Positions 1 to 5,925 of a stretch of DNA of 8,986 bases are shown here, piece after piece. The stretch is taken from the NCBI GenBank assembly GCA_021162265.1, contig JAGGZA010000099.1:1-8986 (forward strand), written 5' to 3'. Position 1 is the first letter of the stretch. Every line of letters begins with the position of its first letter. The notes beneath the pieces are model-generated. The model did not search any database. It was not told where the DNA came from and saw only the letters and a list, made by a program, of their open reading frames with translations. Made by a program: the position numbers and the translations under genes. This DNA is from Candidatus Aerophobota bacterium (GTDB taxonomy: Bacteria > Aerophobota > Aerophobia > Aerophobales > B3-G15).

Positions 1-282
1 ATTCTTAACCAGGCGGGTATAGATCCTGAAACTCGAATTAAGGATTTAACCGAGGAGCAGATAAATCGTTTGAGGCATGTGATTGAGGAAAATTATAAAA
101 TAGAGGGAGATTTAAGAAGAGAGGTGAGCAATAATATTTCAAGGTTAATAAGTATTGGGTGCTATAGAGGGATAAGACATAGAAGAGGTCTTCCGGTTAG
201 AGGACAACGAACAAGATGTAATGCCAGAACTCGCAAAGGTCCCCGTCCCGGTAAAGTAGGGACTAAGAAAAAGAAAAGATAA
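1..282 (+). CDS. rpsM: 30S ribosomal protein S13 (5' truncated by window edge)
   Basis: Small-subunit head protein S13, which contacts 16S rRNA, the P-site tRNA region and the 50S subunit through intersubunit bridges. The open frame runs from base 1 to TAA 280-282 and gives 93 residues; family members are about 118-125 residues, so roughly 30 N-terminal residues, including the start, lie outside the window. Family hallmarks seen are the EGDLRREVSNNI segment, IGCYRGIRHRRGLPVRGQRT and the basic tail NARTRKGPR followed by a lysine-rich end. It is followed 20 nt later by rpsK, the normal alpha-operon order. A cysteine stands where many homologues have threonine or lysine in the RGQRTRCNART stretch; this looks like ordinary variation. 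Identification is secure. Confidence 0.97.
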   Translation: MLNQAGIDPETRIKDLTEEQINRLRHVIEENYKIEGDLRREVSNNISRLISIGCYRGIRHRRGLPVRGQRTRCNARTRKGPRPGKVGTKKKKR

Positions 283-302
283 AAAATGGTAAGGAGTTAA
301 GA

Positions 303-701
303 ATGGCTTCCAGAAGGAGAAGAAGCAGAGAGAAGAAGAAAAAAAGGGAAAGAGTAGACGAAGGTATGGCTCATATTCATTCAACTTTTAATAACACGAT
401 TATTACCATTACTAATTTAGATGGACAGGTGCTTTGTTGGTCATCAGCTGGAGTTGTTGGTTTTAAAGGGACAAAAAAGGGTACTCCCTTTGCTGCCCAG
501 AAAGTAGCAGAGGATGTAGCAAAAAAGGCTCAGGAAAGTTATGGGCTTCAAAGGATAATTGTGGTGGTTAAGGGACCTGGTGCAGGAAGAGAAACAGCTA
601 TAAGGACCCTTCAGGCAACCGGACTTAAAGTTGTTGCTATAAGAGAGGCTACTCCTATTCCTCATAATGGATGCCGTCCTCCTAAAAAGAGGAAGGTATA
701 A
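303..701 (+). CDS. rpsK: 30S ribosomal protein S11
   Basis: Platform protein S11 of the small subunit, located near the mRNA exit site by the 3' end of 16S rRNA. The product has 132 residues, normal for the family. It shows a lysine/arginine-rich N-terminus (residues 3-17), the conserved core AHIHSTFNNTIITITN, GTPFAAQKVAED, VKGPGAGRETAIR, and the terminal PIPHNGCRPPKKRKV. Asn122-Gly123 is the site converted to isoaspartate in the E. coli protein; whether that happens here is inference. The ATG start is supported by a strong Shine-Dalgarno AAGGAG at 291-296, 6 nt upstream, and by the family-like N-terminus. The stop TAA (699-701) shares its last A with the Shine-Dalgarno of rpsD. Confidence 0.98.
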   Translation: MASRRRRSREKKKKRERVDEGMAHIHSTFNNTIITITNLDGQVLCWSSAGVVGFKGTKKGTPFAAQKVAEDVAKKAQESYGLQRIIVVVKGPGAGRETAIRTLQATGLKVVAIREATPIPHNGCRPPKKRKV

Positions 702-712
702 AGGAGAAGAAG

Positions 713-1333
713 ATGGGTTTACAAATGCGGGATAGATGTGTTAAGTGTCGGAGATTGAATACCAAGTTATTTTTAAAGGGAGAAAGGTGTTTTACTAATA
801 AATGTGCCTTGGAAAAGAGAAAGTGGTCTCCCAGGATTTCTGAGCGGAGAATGTCTCAATATGCAAGGCAGCTACGGGAGAAGCAAAAATTGCGGTTAAA
901 ATATGGAATTATGGAAACTCAATTCAGGCACTATTATGAGAAAGCTGAAAAAACTGGTGGTGTGACTGGGGAGGAACTTCTCCGTATTTTAGAGAGAAGG
1001 CTTGATAATGTTGTGTGGCGGTTGGGATGGGCTTCCTCTCGACGACAGGCTCGTCAGCTAATTTCTCATGGTCATTTTACAATTAATGGGCGGAAGGTTA
1101 AAACTCCCTCTTACCTTGTAAGAGAAGGAGATGTTATAGAAGTTAAAGATAAGAGCAAGAAAATGGACTTAATAAAACAAAATGTTCAATCATCAAGTAG
1201 ACAGGTTTCACCAGAATGGCTGGATACTGATAATGAATCACTTAAAGCTATCGTGAGAAGACTTCCAGAAAAAGATGAGCTGGACAAGGAAATTGATACC
1301 TCTCTTATTGTAGAGTATTACTCTCGAAGGTAA
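713..1333 (+). CDS. rpsD: 30S ribosomal protein S4 (zinc-binding form)
   Basis: Primary 16S rRNA-binding protein that nucleates 30S assembly; in E. coli it also represses alpha-operon translation. The product has 206 residues, the normal length. The N-terminal S4 domain carries four cysteines, C9, C12, C26 and C31, the spacing (CX2C-X13-CX4C) of zinc-binding S4 proteins such as that of Thermus. Further on are KLFLKGERC, a central helical region, the S4 RNA-binding domain (about residues 93-155, including RRLDNVVWRLGWASSRRQAR, INGRKVKTPSYLVREGDVIEV), and the terminal SLIVEYYSRR. The ATG is backed by AAGGAG at 701-706 and places the first zinc cysteine at its usual position 9. I see no typical S4-operator pseudoknot in this window; autoregulation would act upstream of rpsM. 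Confidence 0.98.
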   Translation: MGLQMRDRCVKCRRLNTKLFLKGERCFTNKCALEKRKWSPRISERRMSQYARQLREKQKLRLKYGIMETQFRHYYEKAEKTGGVTGEELLRILERRLDNVVWRLGWASSRRQARQLISHGHFTINGRKVKTPSYLVREGDVIEVKDKSKKMDLIKQNVQSSSRQVSPEWLDTDNESLKAIVRRLPEKDELDKEIDTSLIVEYYSRR

Positions 1334-1365
1334 TTTTCAAGTATTTTGTATTAACAAGAAGAAAT

Positions 1366-1375
1366 AAAGGAGGAG
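1366..1375 (+). promoter_or_regulatory. Ribosome binding site deciding the rpoA start
   Basis: The purine run AAAGGAGGAG ends directly before a TTG (1376-1378) followed by GTG (1379-1381). The best anti-Shine-Dalgarno match AAGGAGG (1367-1373) lies 5 nt from the GTG but only 2 nt from the TTG. Spacing therefore favours GTG 1379 as the rpoA start. The rest of the rpsD-rpoA gap (1334-1365) is AT-rich with no clear promoter or hairpin. Confidence 0.75.
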
Positions 1376-1378
1376 TTG

Positions 1379-2305
1379 GTGAGAGAGCTGGTAAAAGCCG
1401 AGAGAATAAAAATTGAAGAAGAGACCTTCTCTCAAACTTATGGTAAGTTTATAATAGAGCCCTTAGAGAGGGGTTTTGGCATAACCTTGGGAAATTCGTT
1501 GCGACGCATACTTCTTTCCTCCATACCCGGGGCAGCTGTAACCTCTGTAAAAATAGATGGAGTAACACATGAGTTTGCTACTTTACCAGGTGTAAAGGAA
1601 GATGTTCTTCAGATAATTCAAAACTTAAAAAAGCTGAGGGTAAAACTTTATGTTAACGAGGAAAGGCAGGTTTTTATTGATGAGAAAGGTCCCCTTGAGG
1701 TGAAAGCTTCTCATATTAAGACAGGCAGTGAAATGGAAATTGTAAATCCTGATCTTCATATTGCTACCTTAAATGATGAAAAAACCAGACTTTCTATGCA
1801 GATAAATATTGCTCCCGGGAGAGGTTATGTTGAGGCTGGCGAGAATAAAAGAGAAAATCAGCCTGTGGGAACTATTCCTGTTGACTCCATTTTTACACCT
1901 GTCAGAAAAGTTAAATTTGAGGTTTTACCTGCCAGGATTGGAAGAAAGACAAGTTATGATTGTCTGGTAATGGAGATTTTTACAGATGGGACCATAGGTC
2001 CAGATGAGGCATTGAACCAGGCAGCTAAAATATTACAGGATTTTACCAGAGTGTTTATTCTGGAAGATATAGAGGAAAAGAAAAAAGAAGCACTTAAAGA
2101 AAAATTTCTTCAAATGGGGATAGACGAGATAGGTCTTCCAACTCTGGCTTTAAATGCTTTAAAGGGAGCAGGAATAGAAAGAGTAAGGGAAGTTGTTAAC
2201 AAAGGAGCCAAGGAACTTTTGATGATTAATAATTTTGGTGAAAAATCTTTGGAAAAGTTAAGAAAAAAGCTTGCCGAGTATAATCTTAGTTTAAAGGGTG
2301 AGTGA
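1379..2305 (+). CDS. rpoA: DNA-directed RNA polymerase subunit alpha
   Basis: Alpha subunit of RNA polymerase; the dimer scaffolds assembly of beta and beta', and the C-terminal domain touches promoter UP elements and activators. From GTG 1379 the product has 308 residues (one more from TTG 1376), close to the usual 310-330. The N-terminal dimerisation domain (about 1-230) shows FIIEPLERGFGITLGNSLRR and the conserved GATHEF-like DGVTHEFATLPGVKEDV stretch, then NIAPGRGYV and FTPVRKVKFEV. An acidic/lysine linker (about 229-244) leads to the helix-hairpin-helix C-terminal domain (about 245-308), with LNALKGAGI and NNFGEKSLEKL. Oddity: the arginine equivalent to E. coli R265, the main UP-element contact, aligns with leucine (codon 2144-2146), while the equivalents of N268, N294 and K298 are kept. 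The stop lies 1 nt before rplQ. Confidence 0.97.
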   Translation: MRELVKAERIKIEEETFSQTYGKFIIEPLERGFGITLGNSLRRILLSSIPGAAVTSVKIDGVTHEFATLPGVKEDVLQIIQNLKKLRVKLYVNEERQVFIDEKGPLEVKASHIKTGSEMEIVNPDLHIATLNDEKTRLSMQINIAPGRGYVEAGENKRENQPVGTIPVDSIFTPVRKVKFEVLPARIGRKTSYDCLVMEIFTDGTIGPDEALNQAAKILQDFTRVFILEDIEEKKKEALKEKFLQMGIDEIGLPTLALNALKGAGIERVREVVNKGAKELLMINNFGEKSLEKLRKKLAEYNLSLKGE

Positions 2306-2306
2306 A

Positions 2307-2657
2307 ATGAGGCATAGAAAAAAAGGAAAGAAACTCTCGCGGAATAGAGACCAGAGAAAAGCCCTTTTATCTACGCAAGTAAAGGACCTTCTTTTTAGAG
2401 AGGAGATTGTTACCACTTTACCTAAAGCAAAAGAAACAGCAAGATTAGCAGAGAGAATGATTACCCTGGCAAAAGATTCCTCTTTGCATCATCGCAGACT
2501 GGTATTAAGCTTTGTTAAAGATAAAGAAACAGTAAAAAAACTTTTTTCAGTGATTGCTCCTCGATATCAAAGTCAGAAAGGAGGTTATACAAAGATAATA
2601 AAATTAGGGTACCGTAGAGGGGATAGTGCTTTGATATGTAAGGTTAAACTGGTTTAA
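2307..2657 (+). CDS. rplQ: 50S ribosomal protein L17
   Basis: Large-subunit protein L17, near the polypeptide exit tunnel region of the 50S subunit. With ATG 2307 the product is 116 residues, close to the 115-130 of the family, and begins MRHRKKGKKLSRNRDQRKAL, which matches the family N-terminus exactly in register. A GTG at 2298 is in frame but would add three residues that the family lacks. Other conserved parts are TTLPKAKETARLAERMITLAKD and the C-terminal RRGDSALICKVKLV (family: RxGDxAxMxxxEL). It starts 1 nt after the rpoA stop, so the two are almost certainly translationally coupled; GGGTGA at 2295-2300 could act as a weak Shine-Dalgarno. It closes the alpha operon, as in most bacteria. 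Confidence 0.96.
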   Translation: MRHRKKGKKLSRNRDQRKALLSTQVKDLLFREEIVTTLPKAKETARLAERMITLAKDSSLHHRRLVLSFVKDKETVKKLFSVIAPRYQSQKGGYTKIIKLGYRRGDSALICKVKLV

Positions 2658-2676
2658 ATGTTTTTTGTAAATTTAG

Positions 2677-3429
2677 ATGGTTAACATAAAGCTGGTTCTG
2701 GAATATGAAGGGACTAACTATTATGGCTGGCAGATTCAACCCGATGTTCCCACTGTACAGGGTCAGGTACAGGAAGCCCTGAGAAAGGTGCTAAACAGGG
2801 AAATCACGCTGGTAAGTGCTGCCAGAACTGACAGAGGAGTTCATGCAAAAGGTCAGGTGGTAAATTTTAAGGTGTCTCAATGCCTCCCTTCTGTCCAGTT
2901 AGTTCGTGCTATAAACAGCATTTTACCTTCTGATATAAGAGTAAAGAAAGCTGAGCAGGTCCCGGATAGTTTTCACGCCCGCCATAGTGCTCGCTGTAAA
3001 GTCTATCAATACTTTATTTACAATCATTTTATGATCTCGCCCTGGTTTAGAAGGTTTAGCTGGTGGTTTAAGGTTCCTCTTAACTGCGAATTAATGACAG
3101 AAGCTGCTTCTTATCTAATAGGAAAACACGATTTTTCTTCTTTTCAAAATAAAGGTAGCCCTTCCAGTTCTTCAGTTAGAGTCGTTGAAAAGATTAAAAT
3201 AAATAAAAGAGGTTTTTTGATAAATATACAGCTTAGAGCTGATGGGTTTCTTTATAAGATGGTGAGAAATATTACCGGAACACTGGTAGAAGTTGGAAGA
3301 GGTAAAATATCTCCTGAGGATGTTTATGAGATTTTAAAAGCCAGAGATCGAAAGAAAGCAGGACCAACAGCTCCACCCCAGGGATTATTTCTATGGCAGG
3401 TGTTTTATCCTGTGGAAAAGACCAATTAA
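2677..3429 (+). CDS. truA: tRNA pseudouridine(38-40) synthase TruA
   Basis: Cytosolic enzyme that isomerises uridines 38, 39 and 40 in the anticodon stem-loop of many tRNAs to pseudouridine. The product has 250 residues, typical for TruA. Seen are the N-terminal LEYEGTNYYGWQIQP, the catalytic motif ARTDRGVHAKGQVV with the nucleophilic aspartate at D52, the active-site tyrosine in KVYQYFIYN (Y110), GKHDFSSF, FLYKMVRNITGTLVEVGRGK, and the terminal TAPPQGLFLWQV. The ATG matches the family N-terminus, but there is no recognisable Shine-Dalgarno in the AT-rich 19 nt after rplQ; initiation may depend on coupling (see the mini-ORF finding). truA directly after rplQ is a common arrangement. Function is secure. 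Confidence 0.97.
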   Translation: MVNIKLVLEYEGTNYYGWQIQPDVPTVQGQVQEALRKVLNREITLVSAARTDRGVHAKGQVVNFKVSQCLPSVQLVRAINSILPSDIRVKKAEQVPDSFHARHSARCKVYQYFIYNHFMISPWFRRFSWWFKVPLNCELMTEAASYLIGKHDFSSFQNKGSPSSSSVRVVEKIKINKRGFLINIQLRADGFLYKMVRNITGTLVEVGRGKISPEDVYEILKARDRKKAGPTAPPQGLFLWQVFYPVEKTN

Positions 3430-3459
3430 CCTGCAGAGAGAATAAGATGCCACTATTTT

Positions 3460-3487
3460 TTGACAAAATAAAAGGGTAAAGTAAAAT
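3460..3487 (+). promoter_or_regulatory. Candidate sigma70-type promoter upstream of tilS
   Basis: A perfect -35 hexamer TTGACA (3460-3465) is followed after 16 nt by TAAAAT (3482-3487), five of six matches to the -10 consensus. It sits in the largest intergenic gap of the window (3430-3500, 71 nt). A start site about 7 nt past the -10 would fall near 3494, leaving only about 7 nt of leader before the tilS ATG. AT-rich sequence yields chance matches, so this is a prediction only. If real, it gives tilS-hisB-dtd-pilMNOPQ transcription independent of the ribosomal genes. Confidence 0.4.
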
Positions 3488-3500
3488 TAAGTGGTAAATA

Positions 3501-4898
3501 ATGGTTAATGATTCTTTATTAAAGAAAGTTGATTCTACTATTTGTTCTTTCAATATGCTCTCTAAGGAAGATAAGGTAGTTGTAGGCATTTCTGGTGGTC
3601 CTGACTCAGCTGTGCTCTTACATTTGCTTTTTCGTTTGAAGGAAAAGTACAATTTGAGACTCTGGGCAGCTCATTTGAATCATTGCATAAGAGGTAAGGA
3701 AGCAGAGGAAGATGAAAGATGGTGCGGACTTTTTACCAGGGAATTTGAAATCCCTTTGATCTGCGATGCTATAGATGTACCTGTTTTGGCAAGGGAGCAA
3801 AGGTTAGGATTGGAAGCTGTTGCCAGGAAAGTGAGGTATAATTTTCTGGAGCATGTTGCGAGTAAAGTGGGTGCGGATAAGATAGCTGTGGGGCATACAG
3901 CCTCTGACCAGGTTGAAACGGTTTTGATGAGGTTAATAAGAGGCAGTGGTGTTGATGGGTTAGCAGGTATTCCTCCAGTAAGAGGAAAGATTATTCGTCC
4001 TCTTATAAGGACTTTCAGATGGGAGATTGAAGATTATTGTAAAAGGCACAATATCGTTCCAAGGAGAGACTCGTCAAATAAAGATACCTCTTTTTTCCGT
4101 AACAGTGTCAGGTCTAAACTTATCCCTTACCTGCGTGACGATTATAACCCTCGCTTAATGGAGGTTTTGTCCCGGAGCGCAGAGCTCTTAAGGGTAGATA
4201 AAGAGTTTCTTGATGCTATTACAGAGAAAGTTAAAGGAAGAGTAATAAGGAGGAAAAGTGGGAGGGAAATTGTAGTTAGCATTCGCGCTCTTTCCAAATT
4301 GCATCTTTGCTTGCAACGTAGGATTATTCGCCATTTTTTAAGAGAATTAAAGGGAGACCTTGAGGGTATTGAATACTCTCATATTGAACAGATTCTTTCT
4401 TTAAAAGATAAAGATGGTACCAAGTTAACCTTTCTACCAGGTGAGATTAAAGTCTGGCAAGAATATGGCGAGCTTATTTTTAGAAAAGGAGATGAAAGGT
4501 CCCCTTACTTTTTTTCTTATCTTAATGTTCCTGGGACAACCAGGGTAAGCGAAATTAATATGGTTTTTGAGACAAAAATTTTAGCGGAAGGGCCAGTTCG
4601 TTTTGTAGAAAGTCCATATGAGGCTTTTCTTGATTTGGATAAGATTCAGGGTTCTCTGTACCTGCGTCCAAGAAAAAAAGGAGATAGGTTTGTCCCTCTT
4701 GGAATGAAGGGAGAGAAAAAACTTAAAGATTTTTTTATAGATCTCAAGGTGCCAAGACTTAAAAGAGATAGGATACCTGTTTTGTTTAATAAAGATAAAA
4801 TTGTGTGGGTGGTGGGCTATCGTATAGATGAAAGGTTTAAAGTGGATAAAACTACAAAAAAAATACTTAATATAAAGGCTTTATTTTACGATGCGTGA
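3501..4898 (+). CDS. tilS: tRNA(Ile)-lysidine synthetase TilS
   Basis: ATP-dependent cytosolic enzyme joining lysine to C34 of the CAU-anticodon tRNA-Ile, changing it to lysidine so that it reads AUA; normally essential. The 465-residue product has the N-terminal PP-loop ATPase domain with SGGPDS (31-36), HLNHCIRG (58-65), GHTASDQVETVLMRLIRGSG (131-150) and RDSSNKDTSFFRNSVR (189-204), a middle tRNA-binding region, and the TilS C-terminal domain (about 385-460: LYLRPRKKGDRFVPLGMKG, KLKDFFIDLKVPR). Length fits long, three-domain TilS. The first ATG gives the usual N-terminal helix; ATG 3555 is a shorter alternative that keeps the P-loop. No good Shine-Dalgarno is visible. The frequent ADDQ motif reads ASDQ here. 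The 3' end overlaps hisB by 8 nt. AUA codons are common throughout these genes, consistent with need for lysidine. Confidence 0.96.
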   Translation: MVNDSLLKKVDSTICSFNMLSKEDKVVVGISGGPDSAVLLHLLFRLKEKYNLRLWAAHLNHCIRGKEAEEDERWCGLFTREFEIPLICDAIDVPVLAREQRLGLEAVARKVRYNFLEHVASKVGADKIAVGHTASDQVETVLMRLIRGSGVDGLAGIPPVRGKIIRPLIRTFRWEIEDYCKRHNIVPRRDSSNKDTSFFRNSVRSKLIPYLRDDYNPRLMEVLSRSAELLRVDKEFLDAITEKVKGRVIRRKSGREIVVSIRALSKLHLCLQRRIIRHFLRELKGDLEGIEYSHIEQILSLKDKDGTKLTFLPGEIKVWQEYGELIFRKGDERSPYFFSYLNVPGTTRVSEINMVFETKILAEGPVRFVESPYEAFLDLDKIQGSLYLRPRKKGDRFVPLGMKGEKKLKDFFIDLKVPRLKRDRIPVLFNKDKIVWVVGYRIDERFKVDKTTKKILNIKALFYDA

Positions 4899-5469
4899 GG
4901 CAAAGATAACAAGGCGCACAAGAGAAACTCAGATTGAGCTATATATAGGTTTAGATGGTAAAGGAAAAACAGTTGTTGATACTGGATATCCCTTCTTGGA
5001 TCATATGTTAAATGTGTTCTCCTGGCATGGTTTTTTTGATTTAAGAGTAAAAGCTCAAGGGGATATTGAAGTGGACAAACATCATCTGGTAGAAGATGTG
5101 GGTATATGTTTGGGGAAGGCTTTTTCTCAGGCGATTGGTGATAGAAGTGGGATTAGAAGGTATGGCTGGTCAATAATTCCTATGGATGATGTTTTAGTTC
5201 AGTGCTCGGTGGATATAAGTGGTAGACCAATGCTTGTTTTTAATGTTAAGGGTGGAGATGAGGTAAAATACTCCTTCAGGGATTTTTTTAGAGCTTTTTG
5301 CAATCATTCGGGTTTTACTTTGCATTTGAACGTTCTTTATGGAGAAGGGCTCCATCACACACTTGAAGGTATATTTAAATCCTTTGGGGTAAGTCTTGAC
5401 CAGGCCACTTCATTGGAGGAAAGAAGAAAGGATATTCCTTCTACAAAAGGTTATATAGAAGAGGTTTAG
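4891..5469 (+). CDS. hisB: Imidazoleglycerol-phosphate dehydratase HisB
   Basis: Manganese enzyme of histidine biosynthesis that dehydrates imidazole glycerol phosphate to imidazole acetol phosphate. The product has 192 residues, the monofunctional form without a phosphatase domain. The two repeated half-domains each carry a metal motif: HHLVED (64-69) and HHTLE (155-159); H38 of FLDHML, H145 of TLH, GRP (111-113) and the terminal IPSTKG (182-187) are also present, so all expected metal and substrate residues appear intact. The stretch between FNV and FFRA (120-131) is about five residues shorter than usual. The ATG overlaps the end of tilS by 8 nt, with weak AAAGGC (4874-4879) upstream, and dtd follows after 2 nt. 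No other his gene is in the window. Confidence 0.95.
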   Translation: MREAKITRRTRETQIELYIGLDGKGKTVVDTGYPFLDHMLNVFSWHGFFDLRVKAQGDIEVDKHHLVEDVGICLGKAFSQAIGDRSGIRRYGWSIIPMDDVLVQCSVDISGRPMLVFNVKGGDEVKYSFRDFFRAFCNHSGFTLHLNVLYGEGLHHTLEGIFKSFGVSLDQATSLEERRKDIPSTKGYIEEV

Positions 5470-5471
5470 AT

Positions 5472-5918
5472 GTGTTGGCTGTGGTTCAGAGGGTGAGCTC
5501 AGCTCAGTGTAGTGTAGAAGGGGAAAATGTAGGGAAGATAGATAAGGGACTCCTGGTTTTGCTTGCTGTAGGCAAAGAAGATAGCCTTAAAGATGCTTCA
5601 TGGATGGCCAGGAAACTGGTTAACTTAAGGATTTTTGAAGATCATAACCAGAAAATGAGTTTTTCTCTACTTGATGTAGGAGGAGATATTCTTGTCGTTC
5701 CTCAATTTACTCTTTATGCAGACTGCAAAAAAGGTCATCGTCCAAATTTTTCTAAAGCTGCAAGTGCGCAAGTAGCCAGAGATTTATTTTATCGGGTCTT
5801 GGATTTCTTAAATGAATATCCTGTAAAGGTTCAAAAGGGAGTTTTTGGAGCAAGAATGGAAGTAAGTCTGGTAAATGATGGTCCTGTGACTGTTATAGTT
5901 AGTTCAGACAAGGGGTGA
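5472..5918 (+). CDS. dtd: D-aminoacyl-tRNA deacylase (Dtd)
   Basis: Cytosolic proofreading enzyme that hydrolyses D-amino acids, and glycine mischarged on tRNA-Ala, from tRNA. The product has 148 residues, the usual size. It begins with AVVQRVSSAQCSVEGE, then GKIDKGLLVLLAVGKED, LVNLRIFED, VVPQFTLYADCKKG with T80 in the conserved active-site position, FGARMEVSLVNDGPVT containing the Gly-cisPro motif (G137-P138) that enforces chiral selection. Many homologues have SQFTL; proline at the serine position is a natural variant to my knowledge. The start is GTG, 2 nt after the hisB stop, with GAGG at 5461-5464 spaced 7 nt; an ATG at 5470 is in another frame and is quickly closed. Probably coupled to hisB. 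Confidence 0.95.
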   Translation: MLAVVQRVSSAQCSVEGENVGKIDKGLLVLLAVGKEDSLKDASWMARKLVNLRIFEDHNQKMSFSLLDVGGDILVVPQFTLYADCKKGHRPNFSKAASAQVARDLFYRVLDFLNEYPVKVQKGVFGARMEVSLVNDGPVTVIVSSDKG

Positions 5919-5925
5919 GAGAACT

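Noticed and set aside
145..384. Minus-strand open frames, including 145-384, 444-665, 3272-3652, 3618-3800, 6268-6495 and 7017-7235
   Set aside because: All lie wholly or almost wholly within secure + strand genes, their translations show biased composition and no recognisable family, and no independent initiation signals were seen.
1376..1378. TTG as the rpoA start codon
   Set aside because: It lies only 2 nt after the best Shine-Dalgarno match; the adjacent GTG at 1379 has 5 nt spacing and is the stronger choice. The difference is one residue.
1334..1378. Promoter between rpsD and rpoA
   Set aside because: The gap is AT-rich but has no paired -35/-10 boxes with proper spacing; the genes are conventionally cotranscribed.
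2298..2306. GTG 2298 as the rplQ start, overlapping rpoA by 8 nt
   Set aside because: It adds three residues absent from L17 proteins; ATG 2307 gives the exact family N-terminus MRHRK.
3430..3460. Possible terminator after truA (palindrome CTGCAG at 3431-3436 and T-run near 3455-3461)
   Set aside because: The palindrome is only 6 bp with no loop and is not followed directly by the T-run; no stable GC-rich stem is visible.
3891..3950. ASDQ in place of ADDQ in the TilS GHT motif as a sign of inactivity
   Set aside because: The P-loop, HLNH, RG and DSSN...RNSVR motifs are all intact and the frame is full length, so a single change here is weak evidence.
5700..5725. Proline for serine in the Dtd SQFTL motif as a loss of function
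   Set aside because: Threonine 80 and the Gly-cisPro motif are intact, and to my knowledge PQFTL occurs in other Dtd proteins.
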